Positions 20,518 to 29,570 of a DNA stretch of 64,000 nucleotides are shown one piece after another. The first letter of the stretch is position 1. Every line of letters begins with the position of its first letter. The DNA comes from a virus. The stretch spans positions 62,001 through 126,000 of IMG/VR virus record IMGVR_UViG_3300025120_014916; one strand, given 5' to 3'. A program made the position numbers and the translations under genes. Under the pieces are notes generated by a model. It had not been told where the DNA came from, did no database searches, and worked only from the letters and a program-made list of their open reading frames with translations.

Positions 20518-22364
20518 TAGTTAATCCTTCCAATTATGTCATCATTGGGATGTCTAAACTCAAATATTCCGCCTCGCGGCGGGAAAAGCATGCCTCTGTC
20601 TAGATTTCTTGCGGGGCTATAAGTTTCAGGTGAGTATTGCCTATTTTCAAAAGTTCCGAACCTGTTTAAAAATCTTAAGCTTCCTATTGACAATACGCCT
20701 CGCGTATTTAAAATCATGTTTTCTATATCACCTGTTATGATCGGTTGATCGATTTGAAAATTTTCAATTTTAAAATAGCTTTTAAGGCTACTATTAATTG
20801 ACTGAATTACTACTTCTGGATTTGATTTAACATCAATGTTTACAGAATATTTTAACGAAAGATTAATTACTTGTGCGTCTAATACATCAACAGCATCTGA
20901 TATTAGTCTATACTGACTTAAGTAAAGTCCTAGATTTTCTTTTAACACATCCGGAGATAGGATTAATTTTCCAGAACTATCTCTTGAAATAATGTGCAGC
21001 TGCGCGGAAAGAGGATTTGACGGATTATCTCTAACAGATACTCTAAAAACTCTTCCAAAGTTAGAAGGCATACTGTAAACTCTTGCAATTAAGTCTTCTC
21101 TAGTAACAACACGTCCTTGTGACGTCTTTGCAAAAAGTGCTGTCGTTCTTAATTCTTCCAGAGAAGGTTCGTTTTCACCGCCGGCTGCCGGCAGTCTGTT
21201 AGTAACAGACAGTGTGCTTCTAATTTCTGAAACTTGACTACTAGGTACGCTTGAATTAAATTTTGTCAATAATTTTTTAACGCCTTGTATTTCTCCAGCA
21301 GAAACATTATTGTCTAATCCGCCGCCATGGCGGTAAACTATTGTCAAGACAGTATTTTTAGGGCTAACGCCTAGTGTACTTGTTCCTAATAGAGCATTTG
21401 GATCAATTGCTATTTTTGAAAACGTTTTTCTATCACCAAATAATTTGATTGCATGATCTGATGGATCTGGTATAATGTCTTCATCAAATTTTTCTTCATT
21501 ACCTGAACCAAACCTAAGAGTTGTCACCCCGGATGTCCTGGATCTAAACTTTATAAATCTTTTAGGCGCAGGAATTACGCGTATTCTTTGTTGAACTAGT
21601 TCTGGATTGTTTCTTGTATTTTCCATTCTTTCGTATACAGTATCTTGGGTTAGAGACTCAACTTCATAATAGTCATCTTCTGAGGCATCTTTGACAGAAA
21701 TAATTTCAGTAACATTTGTTTTTTCTAAATTAACTTTTCTAAATGGCACAAAAGTATCAGGTATTGACAATTGCTGTGTGTATGTTTTCGCACTCGTGCA
21801 AACACCAGGTAGTGTCATAGTTACTTCTGTAACTTCATTCTGACTGTTTGTGGTAAATATTTCAATGTCTGCAACATAATTTCCTAACTCATCTTTTTTT
21901 GCAAAGTCAATTGTATCTAAAAGCGTAAATGTTGTTCCGCCCTGACTAGTAAACATTGATTCGTTTAAGACTTTTGGTATAAAGATAGAATCAGGAATGT
22001 AATCAGCGCCTGACAGTTTTGCTGGGACTTTTATTCTTACTAATAATTCTACAATTGAAGGTGATGGACCGGATATTTCTATTCCTGTCTGTCTTATATG
22101 CTGTTCAATATTTGCTTGTTCAACAGCAGTTTCTAGGGATAGTTCATTAAATTGATGATCCATATAAAATGACATACTATCACCAACATAAGCTGCTATG
22201 TCTATGAGCATTCCTGCAAGAGATCCTTCTGAAAGATCGACAATTTTATCACCGTAGTGTTGTCTAGAGAAAGATTCTAATTGACTTCTAAAAGATTGAA
22301 AGTCTTTTTGAAGATATGAAACCTCTTTGTGTTTTTTTACTTCTTTTTTAATATTTCTTGCCAT
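20517..22364 (-). CDS. Baseplate wedge protein, gp6/J-like
   Basis: 615 residues, close to T4 gp6 (about 660). The N-terminal region has the family pattern in which the chain runs through a membrane-free helix YVGDSMSFYMDHQFNE and then ANIEQHIRQTGIEISGP, as in J/gp6 wedge proteins. The C-terminal region contains TTALFAKTSQGRVVTREDL and an ordered series of short beta-alpha units ending in RGVLSIGSLRFLNR, as in Baseplate_J. In myophages this protein forms the ring that holds the wedges together around the hub. It is coupled to the gp25-like gene (16-base gap) as in other contractile-tail clusters. Assignment is strong from both motif and neighbourhood. Confidence 0.85.
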   Translation of the reverse strand: MARNIKKEVKKHKEVSYLQKDFQSFRSQLESFSRQHYGDKIVDLSEGSLAGMLIDIAAYVGDSMSFYMDHQFNELSLETAVEQANIEQHIRQTGIEISGPSPSIVELLVRIKVPAKLSGADYIPDSIFIPKVLNESMFTSQGGTTFTLLDTIDFAKKDELGNYVADIEIFTTNSQNEVTEVTMTLPGVCTSAKTYTQQLSIPDTFVPFRKVNLEKTNVTEIISVKDASEDDYYEVESLTQDTVYERMENTRNNPELVQQRIRVIPAPKRFIKFRSRTSGVTTLRFGSGNEEKFDEDIIPDPSDHAIKLFGDRKTFSKIAIDPNALLGTSTLGVSPKNTVLTIVYRHGGGLDNNVSAGEIQGVKKLLTKFNSSVPSSQVSEIRSTLSVTNRLPAAGGENEPSLEELRTTALFAKTSQGRVVTREDLIARVYSMPSNFGRVFRVSVRDNPSNPLSAQLHIISRDSSGKLILSPDVLKENLGLYLSQYRLISDAVDVLDAQVINLSLKYSVNIDVKSNPEVVIQSINSSLKSYFKIENFQIDQPIITGDIENMILNTRGVLSIGSLRFLNRFGTFENRQYSPETYSPARNLDRGMLFPPRGGIFEFRHPNDDIIGRIN

Positions 22365-22380
22365 ATAAGCCCTCTTTGAT

Positions 22381-22929
22381 TTATCCTGCGACAGTAAGTG
22401 TTACTTCTATAGCTTGATTTACTGTTTGTAACCTAGGTATGTTATACTTTACAAAAACAACAATTCCAAATAATCCGGCTGAGTTTCCTGCATGCTGATA
22501 GTCGTTATAAGTATTTGTTGATTTAACATCTTTGCTATTCGAATCTAGCCCTAATGAATTTATTTCGATATTTGTAATTTCTACAATTGGTATGTATTTG
22601 TTTGCTGTGACAGTGATTCTTCTAATCACTTCGGATTCAATCGACTCTAGGCTAGACGCATCGTATAACAAACCTTTAAGATTTGCACCTAGACCGGCAT
22701 TACATAGACGTTCTCCGAAATTTGTAAGCAAAAGATTTCTAAAATTGTCTTTAATCTGTGCTGCAGCATCAAAGTGCATTTTGTACATATCTTCGCCTGT
22801 TACCCCTTTGCCGAACTCTAGAGGGGTTTTTATTCCGATCGGTGGGTTAATGACAACGATGTTTTCTGTTAGTTCCCTAGCAGTTACTAACTTTCCTGAA
22901 CTTTTAAAACTAAATTTCTTTCTGGCCAT
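22381..22929 (-). CDS. Baseplate wedge protein, gp25/GpW-like
   Basis: 182 residues, slightly longer than T4 gp25 (132). The core pattern IKDNFRNLLLTNFGERL is the signature of the GPW/gp25 family, followed by a segment of the type IRRITVTANKYIPIVEITNIEI. In contractile tails this lysozyme-like small wedge protein contacts the sheath and the gp6 ring. It lies directly upstream of the gp6-like gene, the conserved order in myophages. A 73-base gap with promoter-like boxes precedes it. Confidence 0.87.
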   Translation of the reverse strand: MARKKFSFKSSGKLVTARELTENIVVINPPIGIKTPLEFGKGVTGEDMYKMHFDAAAQIKDNFRNLLLTNFGERLCNAGLGANLKGLLYDASSLESIESEVIRRITVTANKYIPIVEITNIEINSLGLDSNSKDVKSTNTYNDYQHAGNSAGLFGIVVFVKYNIPRLQTVNQAIEVTLTVAG

Positions 22930-22939
22930 GACATTCCTT

Positions 22940-22963
22940 GTTATACATTAGATATATATTCTT
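22940..22963 (-). promoter_or_regulatory. Promoter-like boxes upstream of gp25-like gene
   Basis: On the minus strand the gap contains ATGTATAAC at 22948-22940, preceded by AAGAATATATATCTAAT at 22963-22947. The first matches the recurring GTATAA box. The second recurs almost exactly in the gap upstream of the 231-aa oxygenase gene (42484-42470). No -35 is recognisable. Confidence 0.4.
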
Positions 22964-23002
22964 TTGTTTAAATTTGTTGTCATGTTAATTTAAAAGTTTA
23001 TT

Positions 23003-24682
23003 TTATTCGCCAAAGATTTTTTCTGACTTGATATTAATATCAATAACATTAATAGCTTCTTCCTGAATGTTGTCTTGTGTAATGTTATTGCCTGCTGCTT
23101 CTAATGAAATTGAACTCGGTATTGGCGGTGTTGCCGGTGAGGTTTCATTACCCTCTTCATCAAATACAGCTGAAGTTGCAGGAATTTCAAAAGATTCAGA
23201 TTGTTGCGCTGATGCGCCGCTGTCTCTTAAATCTCTAGCAGCATTTAACGCTTCAACAATAGGGCTTAAAATCGGAGCTATAGGAGGAACTTTTGCTAAT
23301 GCCTGAAGGAGTGTATCTAAAATAAAATTTGCATATGCAGCATCGCCTGACAGCTTTTTAAGTAGCGGCGCTAATTCGCTATGCAAAATATAGGGCTCAG
23401 TTGGCGATTCATTATCTTCTCTAACTGCTAGTTCTATTTTTGTTTTACCCTGTAATCTTACTTTACCTTCTGAGTCCATGTCAAGAAAAGACTGTCCTAA
23501 CCTATTAGTAAGTCTCAAAGATTCATCTGCGACTACCCTGTTATGGTCAGCATACGTTACAATACTAGAGCCTCCCAGTGTCGGTAAATCACTAATAGCT
23601 GAACCAAATGTTTCATCAATCGCACAATTATTACTTAAATAAAGCCTAGCACCACAATTTGTTGCCTCAAAATCTGTTGACAAACCCGAGAAAAACTCTC
23701 TATTTTTATCTAAAAGATTTCCTATTTTATCTATTTCATAATTTTCTAGTTCAGAATACAGCGAGCCTCTTTCTGCTTTTACTATTCTTACCTCGCCGGC
23801 TTGTGCTTTGTCTGTGGTTGTGTTTTTTAGTTGATCGAGTTCTAATTTTTTTCTGCCCACGCAGAGGTCGATGGCCGGCGAAAAAGGGTATCTACCTTCA
23901 ATGTTGGGCTCCGTCAGCAAACCAGTAAAATCTTTTCTATTAAGTGTATTTGTTTTAAATTTTTCTGTTGTCAAGTGAACAAGCGAATTGTTTGAACCTA
24001 GTATTAGTGTATCTCCGCACTTTCTTCTGACAGGAGGCACGGGTTCTGCTGTAAATTCACGCTTATAAGAAAAAGAACTATCTGCCAACATGCTGGTACT
24101 AATATCTCTGGGTAGATTAGACTGGGATTTGTTGTCAAAGCTTGTATACGCAGATTCATCTATTTTCGATACAGATTCATCATCAAATAAATTTGTTTTT
24201 TCTTTTTTATTGTTTGGATTGTTTTCATTTAATTTTGATTCTATTAAACTAAATCTTTCAGCATGGGTGTAGTTTAGATCATCAGTTTGTTTAATTCCTG
24301 TCTTTCTAGAAAGCCAATAATACACGTCCCGACCATGAAATTCTTCTTTTAGCAGCCAAACGTGCTCACCTACTTTTATAGGTAAAGACATGTGAGGAAA
24401 AAAGGGATAGCATATAACAGGCAGGCCGCTGATATCAACGAGATATGCGATCAAACAATTCTTTGTCATTATTTCATAGTCGCCGCCATTTGAAACTCGA
24501 GGAAGTTTTCCTTTTCTTACTTTAAGATAAACATCTGGCTCGCCAATGAACTCCTTAACGATTCCTGTTTGATAAAAATATCCTGTTCCAGACCCAAATA
24601 AATTTTTACGATCTTCTGTTAGTCTGGTCGGATCTTTGTCACCAACATTCTTTTTTAAACTTGTTGCTAAATATTTTGTCAT
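23003..24682 (-). CDS. Baseplate hub/spike protein, gp5-like (no lysozyme domain seen)
   Basis: 559 residues. The segment around residues 60-115 (LIAYLVDISGLPVICYPFFP then VGEHVWLLKEE) fits the OB-fold N-terminal domain of the gp5/VgrG-type hub proteins. A later stretch (SFLDMDSEGKVRLQGKTKIEL) is spike-like, but I see no lysozyme catalytic motif and no long run of eight-residue spike repeats, so the membrane-puncturing tip may be a separate protein. The C-terminus is Ala/Ser/Pro-rich. It is followed two bases later (in genome order) by the 121-aa gene that precedes it in transcription, and lies just upstream of the gp25-like gene. The gp5 relation is moderate. Confidence 0.65.
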   Translation of the reverse strand: MTKYLATSLKKNVGDKDPTRLTEDRKNLFGSGTGYFYQTGIVKEFIGEPDVYLKVRKGKLPRVSNGGDYEIMTKNCLIAYLVDISGLPVICYPFFPHMSLPIKVGEHVWLLKEEFHGRDVYYWLSRKTGIKQTDDLNYTHAERFSLIESKLNENNPNNKKEKTNLFDDESVSKIDESAYTSFDNKSQSNLPRDISTSMLADSSFSYKREFTAEPVPPVRRKCGDTLILGSNNSLVHLTTEKFKTNTLNRKDFTGLLTEPNIEGRYPFSPAIDLCVGRKKLELDQLKNTTTDKAQAGEVRIVKAERGSLYSELENYEIDKIGNLLDKNREFFSGLSTDFEATNCGARLYLSNNCAIDETFGSAISDLPTLGGSSIVTYADHNRVVADESLRLTNRLGQSFLDMDSEGKVRLQGKTKIELAVREDNESPTEPYILHSELAPLLKKLSGDAAYANFILDTLLQALAKVPPIAPILSPIVEALNAARDLRDSGASAQQSESFEIPATSAVFDEEGNETSPATPPIPSSISLEAAGNNITQDNIQEEAINVIDINIKSEKIFGE

Positions 24683-24684
24683 TT

Positions 24685-25050
24685 TTAATCCGATATTTTA
24701 TTAAATATATCATCATCAGATATCATGCTTGTATTTTCTTCTTCTTTTGCTATTAACTCAGCTAACTTAAGTATTTGGTCATTTGACTTGCTCATTCTTT
24801 CCAGATATTTGGTCATCAAAGTCCCGAACTGAATGTGATTTGTTGAATTGCCGTGAGTCTGCAAAACTAAATCTGTTAATAGAAGTCCTGCTGTTTCTCT
24901 ATCGTCAACAGCATTTTGGTATGATTCTTTCCACAAAAGCTTTTTTTTATCTTCAGTATTTTCCAAAGAATCTAAAAGATCTGAAAATTCTTTTATTTTT
25001 TCTTCTTTTTTGTCGTTAACATCGCTTATAATTTCTTTTGATTTCGTCAT
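24685..25050 (-). CDS. Small acidic helical protein beside late sigma factor (121 aa)
   Basis: Acidic, predicted almost entirely helical, no Cys and no membrane segment. It lies two bases downstream of the gp55-like sigma gene and two bases upstream of the gp5-like gene. A gp33-like transcription co-activator partner for the sigma factor would fit the size (T4 gp33 is about 112 residues) and location, but I see no sequence resemblance that would support the name. A structural or packaging accessory protein is equally possible. Confidence 0.6.
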   Translation of the reverse strand: MTKSKEIISDVNDKKEEKIKEFSDLLDSLENTEDKKKLLWKESYQNAVDDRETAGLLLTDLVLQTHGNSTNHIQFGTLMTKYLERMSKSNDQILKLAELIAKEEENTSMISDDDIFNKISD

Positions 25051-25052
25051 TG

Positions 25053-25808
25053 TTATCTCTTAAAAAGAACGTACTCATCATTGTTTTTTGCCAATTCTCT
25101 ATACTGTTTTCTAATTCCTGACATTGCAACTGATAATTGTTTTGGGTTTAGCCCTGATATTTCTCTTAAATATACAAATACAGCTCGCTTGTTTAAAAAG
25201 TCTAAGTCTTCTATGCTATTAAAGAGTGTAATGATTGCATCTATGCAAAGTTTTTCATTTGAATTTGTAATTTTATCTTTTAGTTTTTCATTAACGATAT
25301 GAATTGTTGCAATTTCTTCTTTTAGTATGAAACTATCTTCTGGTGAGGGGGATATCTGGTGTGACTCTATATACGACTTGTCTCTAAAGCTTAAGTTTTC
25401 ATCATGTATACTAACATGCCTATTTCTATTTTTGACACGTTTTTTGCTTTGAATTATTAAAAAGTTTTTTGCACACACATTAAAATAAGAAAAAGCTTTA
25501 GAACCTTTCGCCGGATCAAATTTTTCCAGTATTTCAAATAAAAAGCTAACACAATCATTTTTTAGTTGTACAAAATGATTTTGACTGTATGAGAAGCCAT
25601 GAATAAAAATTAGATTTTCTGCTAACTTTTCAAATGAAGGCTTAATATCAGCAGTGTAGATTTTATTTTTTACATTCCTACAATCTGCATCTTGATAGCG
25701 AACAACAGCATTGTGTGCGTCTTTTCCAAAATAAGGTCTTTTTTTAGTCTTTTTTTGATTTTTTGATTTTATATTACTTGACTTGACGGTCTTCTTCTTT
25801 AATTTCAC
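25053..25808 (-). CDS. Late-transcription sigma factor, gp55-like
   Basis: 251 residues, larger than T4 gp55 (185). The central part (VSFLFEILEKFDPAKGSKAF, then SYFNVCAKNFLIIQSKKRV) corresponds to sigma-70 region 2: the 'FDP..GSKAFSYF' pattern is typical of gp55-type phage sigmas. The N-terminus is a Lys-rich tail. A full region 4 helix-turn-helix is not evident, as in T4 gp55. It would direct host RNA polymerase to late phage promoters. The start is a GTG with a GGGA element upstream; no earlier in-frame ATG exists. The first 35 bases overlap the upstream 108-aa gene. Confidence 0.8.
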   Translation of the reverse strand: MKLKKKTVKSSNIKSKNQKKTKKRPYFGKDAHNAVVRYQDADCRNVKNKIYTADIKPSFEKLAENLIFIHGFSYSQNHFVQLKNDCVSFLFEILEKFDPAKGSKAFSYFNVCAKNFLIIQSKKRVKNRNRHVSIHDENLSFRDKSYIESHQISPSPEDSFILKEEIATIHIVNEKLKDKITNSNEKLCIDAIITLFNSIEDLDFLNKRAVFVYLREISGLNPKQLSVAMSGIRKQYRELAKNNDEYVLFKR

Positions 25809-26100
25809 TTTGCATCCCAGAATCAGAAGTTAGCTTATTAGCGATTTTTAAAATAGCAAAGTGACACTGTTTAATGTCGTTCATAACTTGTCTTACTTCA
25901 ATAGAATCAAAAAAGACAGGTTTCTGAATGACTTCATTCATTTTGCCATAGTGATGGTTTAACAAGTCTAAGCTTTCTTCAATTGATTCTTCTACGTTAA
26001 GAATTATAACTGAAAATGTATATAGCTTTTTTGCAGCAATACACAAGCATGCAAATAGAAGAATAATAATAGAGATATAAAAATATTCTGGTAAAAACAC
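25774..26100 (-). CDS. Small single-pass membrane protein (108 aa)
   Basis: Residues about 7-28 (YFYISIIILLFACLCIAA) form one strong hydrophobic helix, followed by a soluble helical domain rich in Glu/Lys. A GTG start shares one base with the TAG stop of the upstream glycosyltransferase, and a GGAAG element lies eight bases before it. The C-terminus overlaps the sigma gene by 35 bases, showing tight coupling. Function unknown; spanin or holin roles cannot be excluded, but no lysis genes are nearby. Confidence 0.65.
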   Translation of the reverse strand: MFLPEYFYISIIILLFACLCIAAKKLYTFSVIILNVEESIEESLDLLNHHYGKMNEVIQKPVFFDSIEVRQVMNDIKQCHFAILKIANKLTSDSGMQSEIKEEDRQVK

Positions 26101-27269
26101 TACAGTACTTCCGCAAATAACTTATTATACTTTTTAATAATTGCATTTTTTGAAAAGTTCTTACAAATGTGTGTAGAAACTTCCAAAGCATTACTTTTAT
26201 GGTATTCATAATTATAATACACGTCATTTAACTTTGTAAAATAAGATTCTTTTGATGGTTCAGCCCACCTTGTATCTTTTACAAATATTCGATCATCTAT
26301 TTTTTCCTTAGGTATGTCTACCATATTATAGTCTATAGGTAGAAATTTTTGACCTTTTAGAAATTGTAAGTGACCAGAATAGTTTGTCACGATTATCGGC
26401 AGGCCTGCAGCAGCAGCTTCTACTAGCGGTAATCCATATCCTTCTGCCCTAGTTAGGGATACATAACATTTTATATTTTTACTTCTATATAGCGCTGCAA
26501 TCTCTTTTTTTGTCATATCACCATGCAAAAGATATATCTTTGGATAAATAGAATCTCCTTTTGCAGCTTTTGCTATCTGGCTAAAATATTCCTTTGTTTT
26601 CTTTCTATCAAAAGAAGAATTCTTACCTAAACATGTTTTTACAACAATACCTACATCTTTATTGTTTTTAAATTTTTCACACAAATGCGATATTGTATTG
26701 AATATATTTTTCCTATCTTGCTTAGGATCAGTATGAGTTAACATACCTACAGTTAAAAAATTAAAAGATGTGCTAAGATTTAGGTTTATTTCTTCTAGGG
26801 TATTGTCTTCAATTGTTTCATGAAACCACTCAGGAACAACGTCTATTTGCTTTAATAGGATTCCAGATCGCTTTAAAACGTTTTTTGTGAATACTGACGG
26901 GACAATTATGCGATCCATTTTGTTGCAACATTCTAGCCATTCTTGATTACACTTGTCAGACTCTACAGCAGCTGTTATCCCTACGTTAAATTTACCTAAT
27001 GCTGGATTCCATTCGTCGGGTAACTGAATTTGGAAAGTTATATCATACGGTGCAGATAAAGGTTTTGATCTTTGCATTATTTCTTTTATCAAACCTGATT
27101 CTTTTTCTTCACTTACAATCCAAGAACAGTTTCCCCAGTTTAGACACTCAACGTCTATTTCAAAATTTCTTTTTTTACTTTCAGCTAGCAGCCAACTAAA
27201 GACTTGCCTTGAATGGACTCCATATCCACTATTTGTTAATAGTGGAGCTCTTACTAAAACTTTTTTCAT
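26100..27269 (-). CDS. Glycosyltransferase, GT-B fold, GT4-like (389 aa)
   Basis: Two Rossmann-like halves of a GT-B enzyme. The N-terminus is KKVLVRAPLLTNSGYGVHSR. The C-terminal half has RAEGYGLPLVEAAAAGLPII, the E(x7)E motif of family 4 enzymes that binds the nucleotide-sugar. Likely donor and acceptor are unknown. I prefer the ATG at 27269, which has AAGG five bases upstream, over the GTG at 27275. It is the last gene of the glycan island and runs straight into the small membrane protein gene. Confidence 0.85.
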   Translation of the reverse strand: MKKVLVRAPLLTNSGYGVHSRQVFSWLLAESKKRNFEIDVECLNWGNCSWIVSEEKESGLIKEIMQRSKPLSAPYDITFQIQLPDEWNPALGKFNVGITAAVESDKCNQEWLECCNKMDRIIVPSVFTKNVLKRSGILLKQIDVVPEWFHETIEDNTLEEINLNLSTSFNFLTVGMLTHTDPKQDRKNIFNTISHLCEKFKNNKDVGIVVKTCLGKNSSFDRKKTKEYFSQIAKAAKGDSIYPKIYLLHGDMTKKEIAALYRSKNIKCYVSLTRAEGYGLPLVEAAAAGLPIIVTNYSGHLQFLKGQKFLPIDYNMVDIPKEKIDDRIFVKDTRWAEPSKESYFTKLNDVYYNYEYHKSNALEVSTHICKNFSKNAIIKKYNKLFAEVL

Positions 27270-27288
27270 TTGCACCTTGCCTTATTTG

Positions 27289-28554
27289 CTAATAGTCAAA
27301 AACTTGCCAAGAAGTCTTGCTTTTGTTTTCTTTAAAATTTTTAATTGCATCAAACATTGAATTGTCCCATAAGTCAACAACCTTTTGATGTGAAAATTCT
27401 GTTCTTGCGTAATTCAAAACCTTCTTTCTTAGCTTTTTGTATTCGTAAGGTTTTCTTTTCCACATTTTATAAAGTTTCATTATACCAAACGAAGTGTTTT
27501 TATTCGTAACATAGTCTTCATATATATACGGTACATTTTGACTCCCAACTAGTGTTTTAAGGTCTATGTTAAGTGCTACGCCATTCTCCCTTCCCGTCTT
27601 ATGATCAATAACTTGCCTAGTTAGTCCGCCTGTTTTGGCTGCAATTATAGGTGATCCTGTCATCATCGCTTCAAGTGTTGATAGGCCAAATCCTTCAGCA
27701 AAAGATATATTAATACAAAAGTCTGTTATATTATATAGTACATTTATTTTTTCAAATTCTAAGCGTTCTCTAGAGAAAAATACATTTTGCTGAATTCCTA
27801 ATTCATTGGCAGTCGCAAACAGATTAGGACCTTCCGCGTCTGTTGGCTCAGTATGCATTATTAACGTTGCTTTTCTATGCCCTTCTCTCTTTTCTAACAT
27901 GTCTAAAAACAATTTCCATGATTCAAGTACATCATTTGGTCTTTTTCTTTTTGCATTCCTGTTAACCCATATACCTACAAAATGATCGGAACGGTCTACA
28001 CCTAACAAGTTAATCTTGTGTTTTCTTTTTTCTTCATCTGGTAACGGAAAAAATAAATTTTCAGGCAATGCGTGAGGGATAAAATGTGTTTTTTCTGGGT
28101 AGTACTTTTTTAACATTGTATACGTCATATGAGAATGACAGTTTATAACATCTGTGCCTTCATAGTAAGGCTCGTTAAACTTTGGAAAAGGATAATTATC
28201 CCAGACATGCCACCATACTATTGGACATACCTGATGAACCTCATCTTCCATATCAAAGAGCCACGTAAAAAATCTAGGGTCTGTAAAGATAAACAAAAGG
28301 TCGGGTTTTTCTGTGGCTAGCGTAATTCTTAACAGCTCTGGTGTTCCAAACCCATCTATTGGCTTGATTATAAAATCATCGTTAACAACAACAGTGCGAT
28401 AATCACTATGTTTCATCGCAGCTCCAAATTGTCTAAAAGTCCACCTATTTTTCTTTATAAGCCCTTCAATAAGGTGTCTTGTTTGTGTTCCAACTCCGCT
28501 GGTAGAAAGTGCATGATCTGAAAGTACTAGTACCTTAAGTTTTTTATTGTTCAT
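27289..28554 (-). CDS. Glycosyltransferase, GT-B fold, GT4-like (421 aa)
   Basis: GT-B enzyme beginning LKVLVLSDHALSTSGVGTQT (glycine-rich loop of the acceptor domain) with a C-terminal donor-site motif SFAEGFGLSTLEAMMTGSPI (E(x7)E). No signal peptide or membrane segment. A 92-base gap with a promoter-like box lies upstream and a 19-base gap downstream, so it and the next glycosyltransferase probably share a transcript. Substrate unknown. Confidence 0.87.
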   Translation of the reverse strand: MNNKKLKVLVLSDHALSTSGVGTQTRHLIEGLIKKNRWTFRQFGAAMKHSDYRTVVVNDDFIIKPIDGFGTPELLRITLATEKPDLLFIFTDPRFFTWLFDMEDEVHQVCPIVWWHVWDNYPFPKFNEPYYEGTDVINCHSHMTYTMLKKYYPEKTHFIPHALPENLFFPLPDEEKRKHKINLLGVDRSDHFVGIWVNRNAKRKRPNDVLESWKLFLDMLEKREGHRKATLIMHTEPTDAEGPNLFATANELGIQQNVFFSRERLEFEKINVLYNITDFCINISFAEGFGLSTLEAMMTGSPIIAAKTGGLTRQVIDHKTGRENGVALNIDLKTLVGSQNVPYIYEDYVTNKNTSFGIMKLYKMWKRKPYEYKKLRKKVLNYARTEFSHQKVVDLWDNSMFDAIKNFKENKSKTSWQVFDY

Positions 28555-28584
28555 AAGTTTAAAATCCTCTCCAAATATATACTA

Positions 28585-28595
28585 ATTTTATACTT
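28585..28595 (-). promoter_or_regulatory. Promoter-like box AAGTATAAAAT
   Basis: Minus-strand box in the 92-base gap between the nuclease-like gene and the 421-aa glycosyltransferase, about 30 bases before the start codon; a GGAGAGG ribosome binding site lies between. It matches the GTATAA core seen in other gaps. Confidence 0.4.
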
Positions 28596-28646
28596 CTGTC
28601 ATTAAAAGTAAACTTTTTTATAGCAGAATTAGTATACAGGCTTAAC

Positions 28647-29489
28647 TTATTTACAGTGTTCTGTGTTTAAATAGGGACAAAATTTGCAACTATGCCTATT
28701 TTTTAAAAACATTCCTTTTCTAACAGACTTAATCATGTTTCTCATTAGCTTGACACCCTTTGCGTGAGTTTTAGGTCCTACACCTACATTTACAATATCA
28801 CAAAGCTTGCCTGGCTTAGCACCTCTCTTAAGTAAAATAAAAGCGCAACGTACGTCTTTCAAGGGAATGTTGTGTTTCTTTGACCAAAAATGCTTATATA
28901 GAATAAGTTGTGCTGTCATACCTAAATCTTGCTTTTTATCTCTTCGCCATCCGTATGCTCCGGCTGTCTTCCAATCAACGATCCAGTATTCGTGACCTTT
29001 GCCTCTTTTTTTAGGAACTTTAAAAACAGCATCAATAAAGCCTTTAAAAGAAAGATCTTTGTCTAAGTTTTCTATTTCTTCATATAGCTGTTCTTCAGCT
29101 TTAAAACATTCCCAACCTGGAAGCTGTGTATCTAAAAAACCTAACACTTCATCCCACATATTATTTGCCCAACTTTCCCATTCTTCAACAGGTTGGTGTT
29201 TATACCAGCCGGGCTGCTTAGAATACCATGTTGGGTCCTCGAAACCAGCTTTCTGCCAACTTTCTTTCATGACACCTAGTATTTTATCACGGTCAACTTT
29301 TCCTGTCTCTATAAGCGTTTCACAGCCTTCGTGGACTGCAGTTCCAAAATGAAGATAGGGACTGTCTTGAAACATATCTATCTTGTCAATGTACGTTAAC
29401 TTATGACGGTAGCTACATTCTTTCCATTGTTTTATTTCAGAAAAAGATATGTGTGGTTTTCCTGTCGGAAATAATTCCTGTGTACTCAT
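28647..29489 (-). CDS. PD-(D/E)XK nuclease with Fe-S-type cysteines (Cas4/RecB-like)
   Basis: 280 residues. Motifs in order: Cys25 (KECSYRH), HFGTAVHEGCE with His53-Glu54, Asp153 in FKGFIDAVF, and the catalytic Asp172-x-Lys174 in WIVDWKTAG. The C-terminus has Cys268, Cys271 and Cys279, so together with Cys25 there are four cysteines able to hold a 4Fe-4S cluster as in Cas4, AddB and Dna2. Such enzymes process DNA ends. In phages they can act in recombination, host DNA degradation or defence. It stands alone between two promoter-containing gaps, not among the replication genes. Confidence 0.82.
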   Translation of the reverse strand: MSTQELFPTGKPHISFSEIKQWKECSYRHKLTYIDKIDMFQDSPYLHFGTAVHEGCETLIETGKVDRDKILGVMKESWQKAGFEDPTWYSKQPGWYKHQPVEEWESWANNMWDEVLGFLDTQLPGWECFKAEEQLYEEIENLDKDLSFKGFIDAVFKVPKKRGKGHEYWIVDWKTAGAYGWRRDKKQDLGMTAQLILYKHFWSKKHNIPLKDVRCAFILLKRGAKPGKLCDIVNVGVGPKTHAKGVKLMRNMIKSVRKGMFLKNRHSCKFCPYLNTEHCK

Positions 29490-29537
29490 TTTTCACCATA
29501 TTATTAGAGATATATCAAAACTGTATCAGCTATGTTA

Positions 29538-29547
29538 AGATATACTA
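29538..29547 (-). promoter_or_regulatory. Promoter-like box TAGTATATCT
   Basis: Minus-strand box 49-58 bases before the nuclease start, in the 81-base gap downstream of the broken SET gene. It matches the recurring GTATA core imperfectly. A second AT-rich ATATATCTCTAAT-type element lies closer to the gene. Confidence 0.3.
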
Positions 29548-29570
29548 AGTTTACACAAAATATATTAGAT

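Noticed and set aside
25997-26227. 76-residue minus-strand frame overlapping the glycosyltransferase and membrane-protein genes
   Set aside because: It is a shadow of two better supported genes in another frame; the hydrophobic stretch arises from frame-shifted membrane-protein codons.
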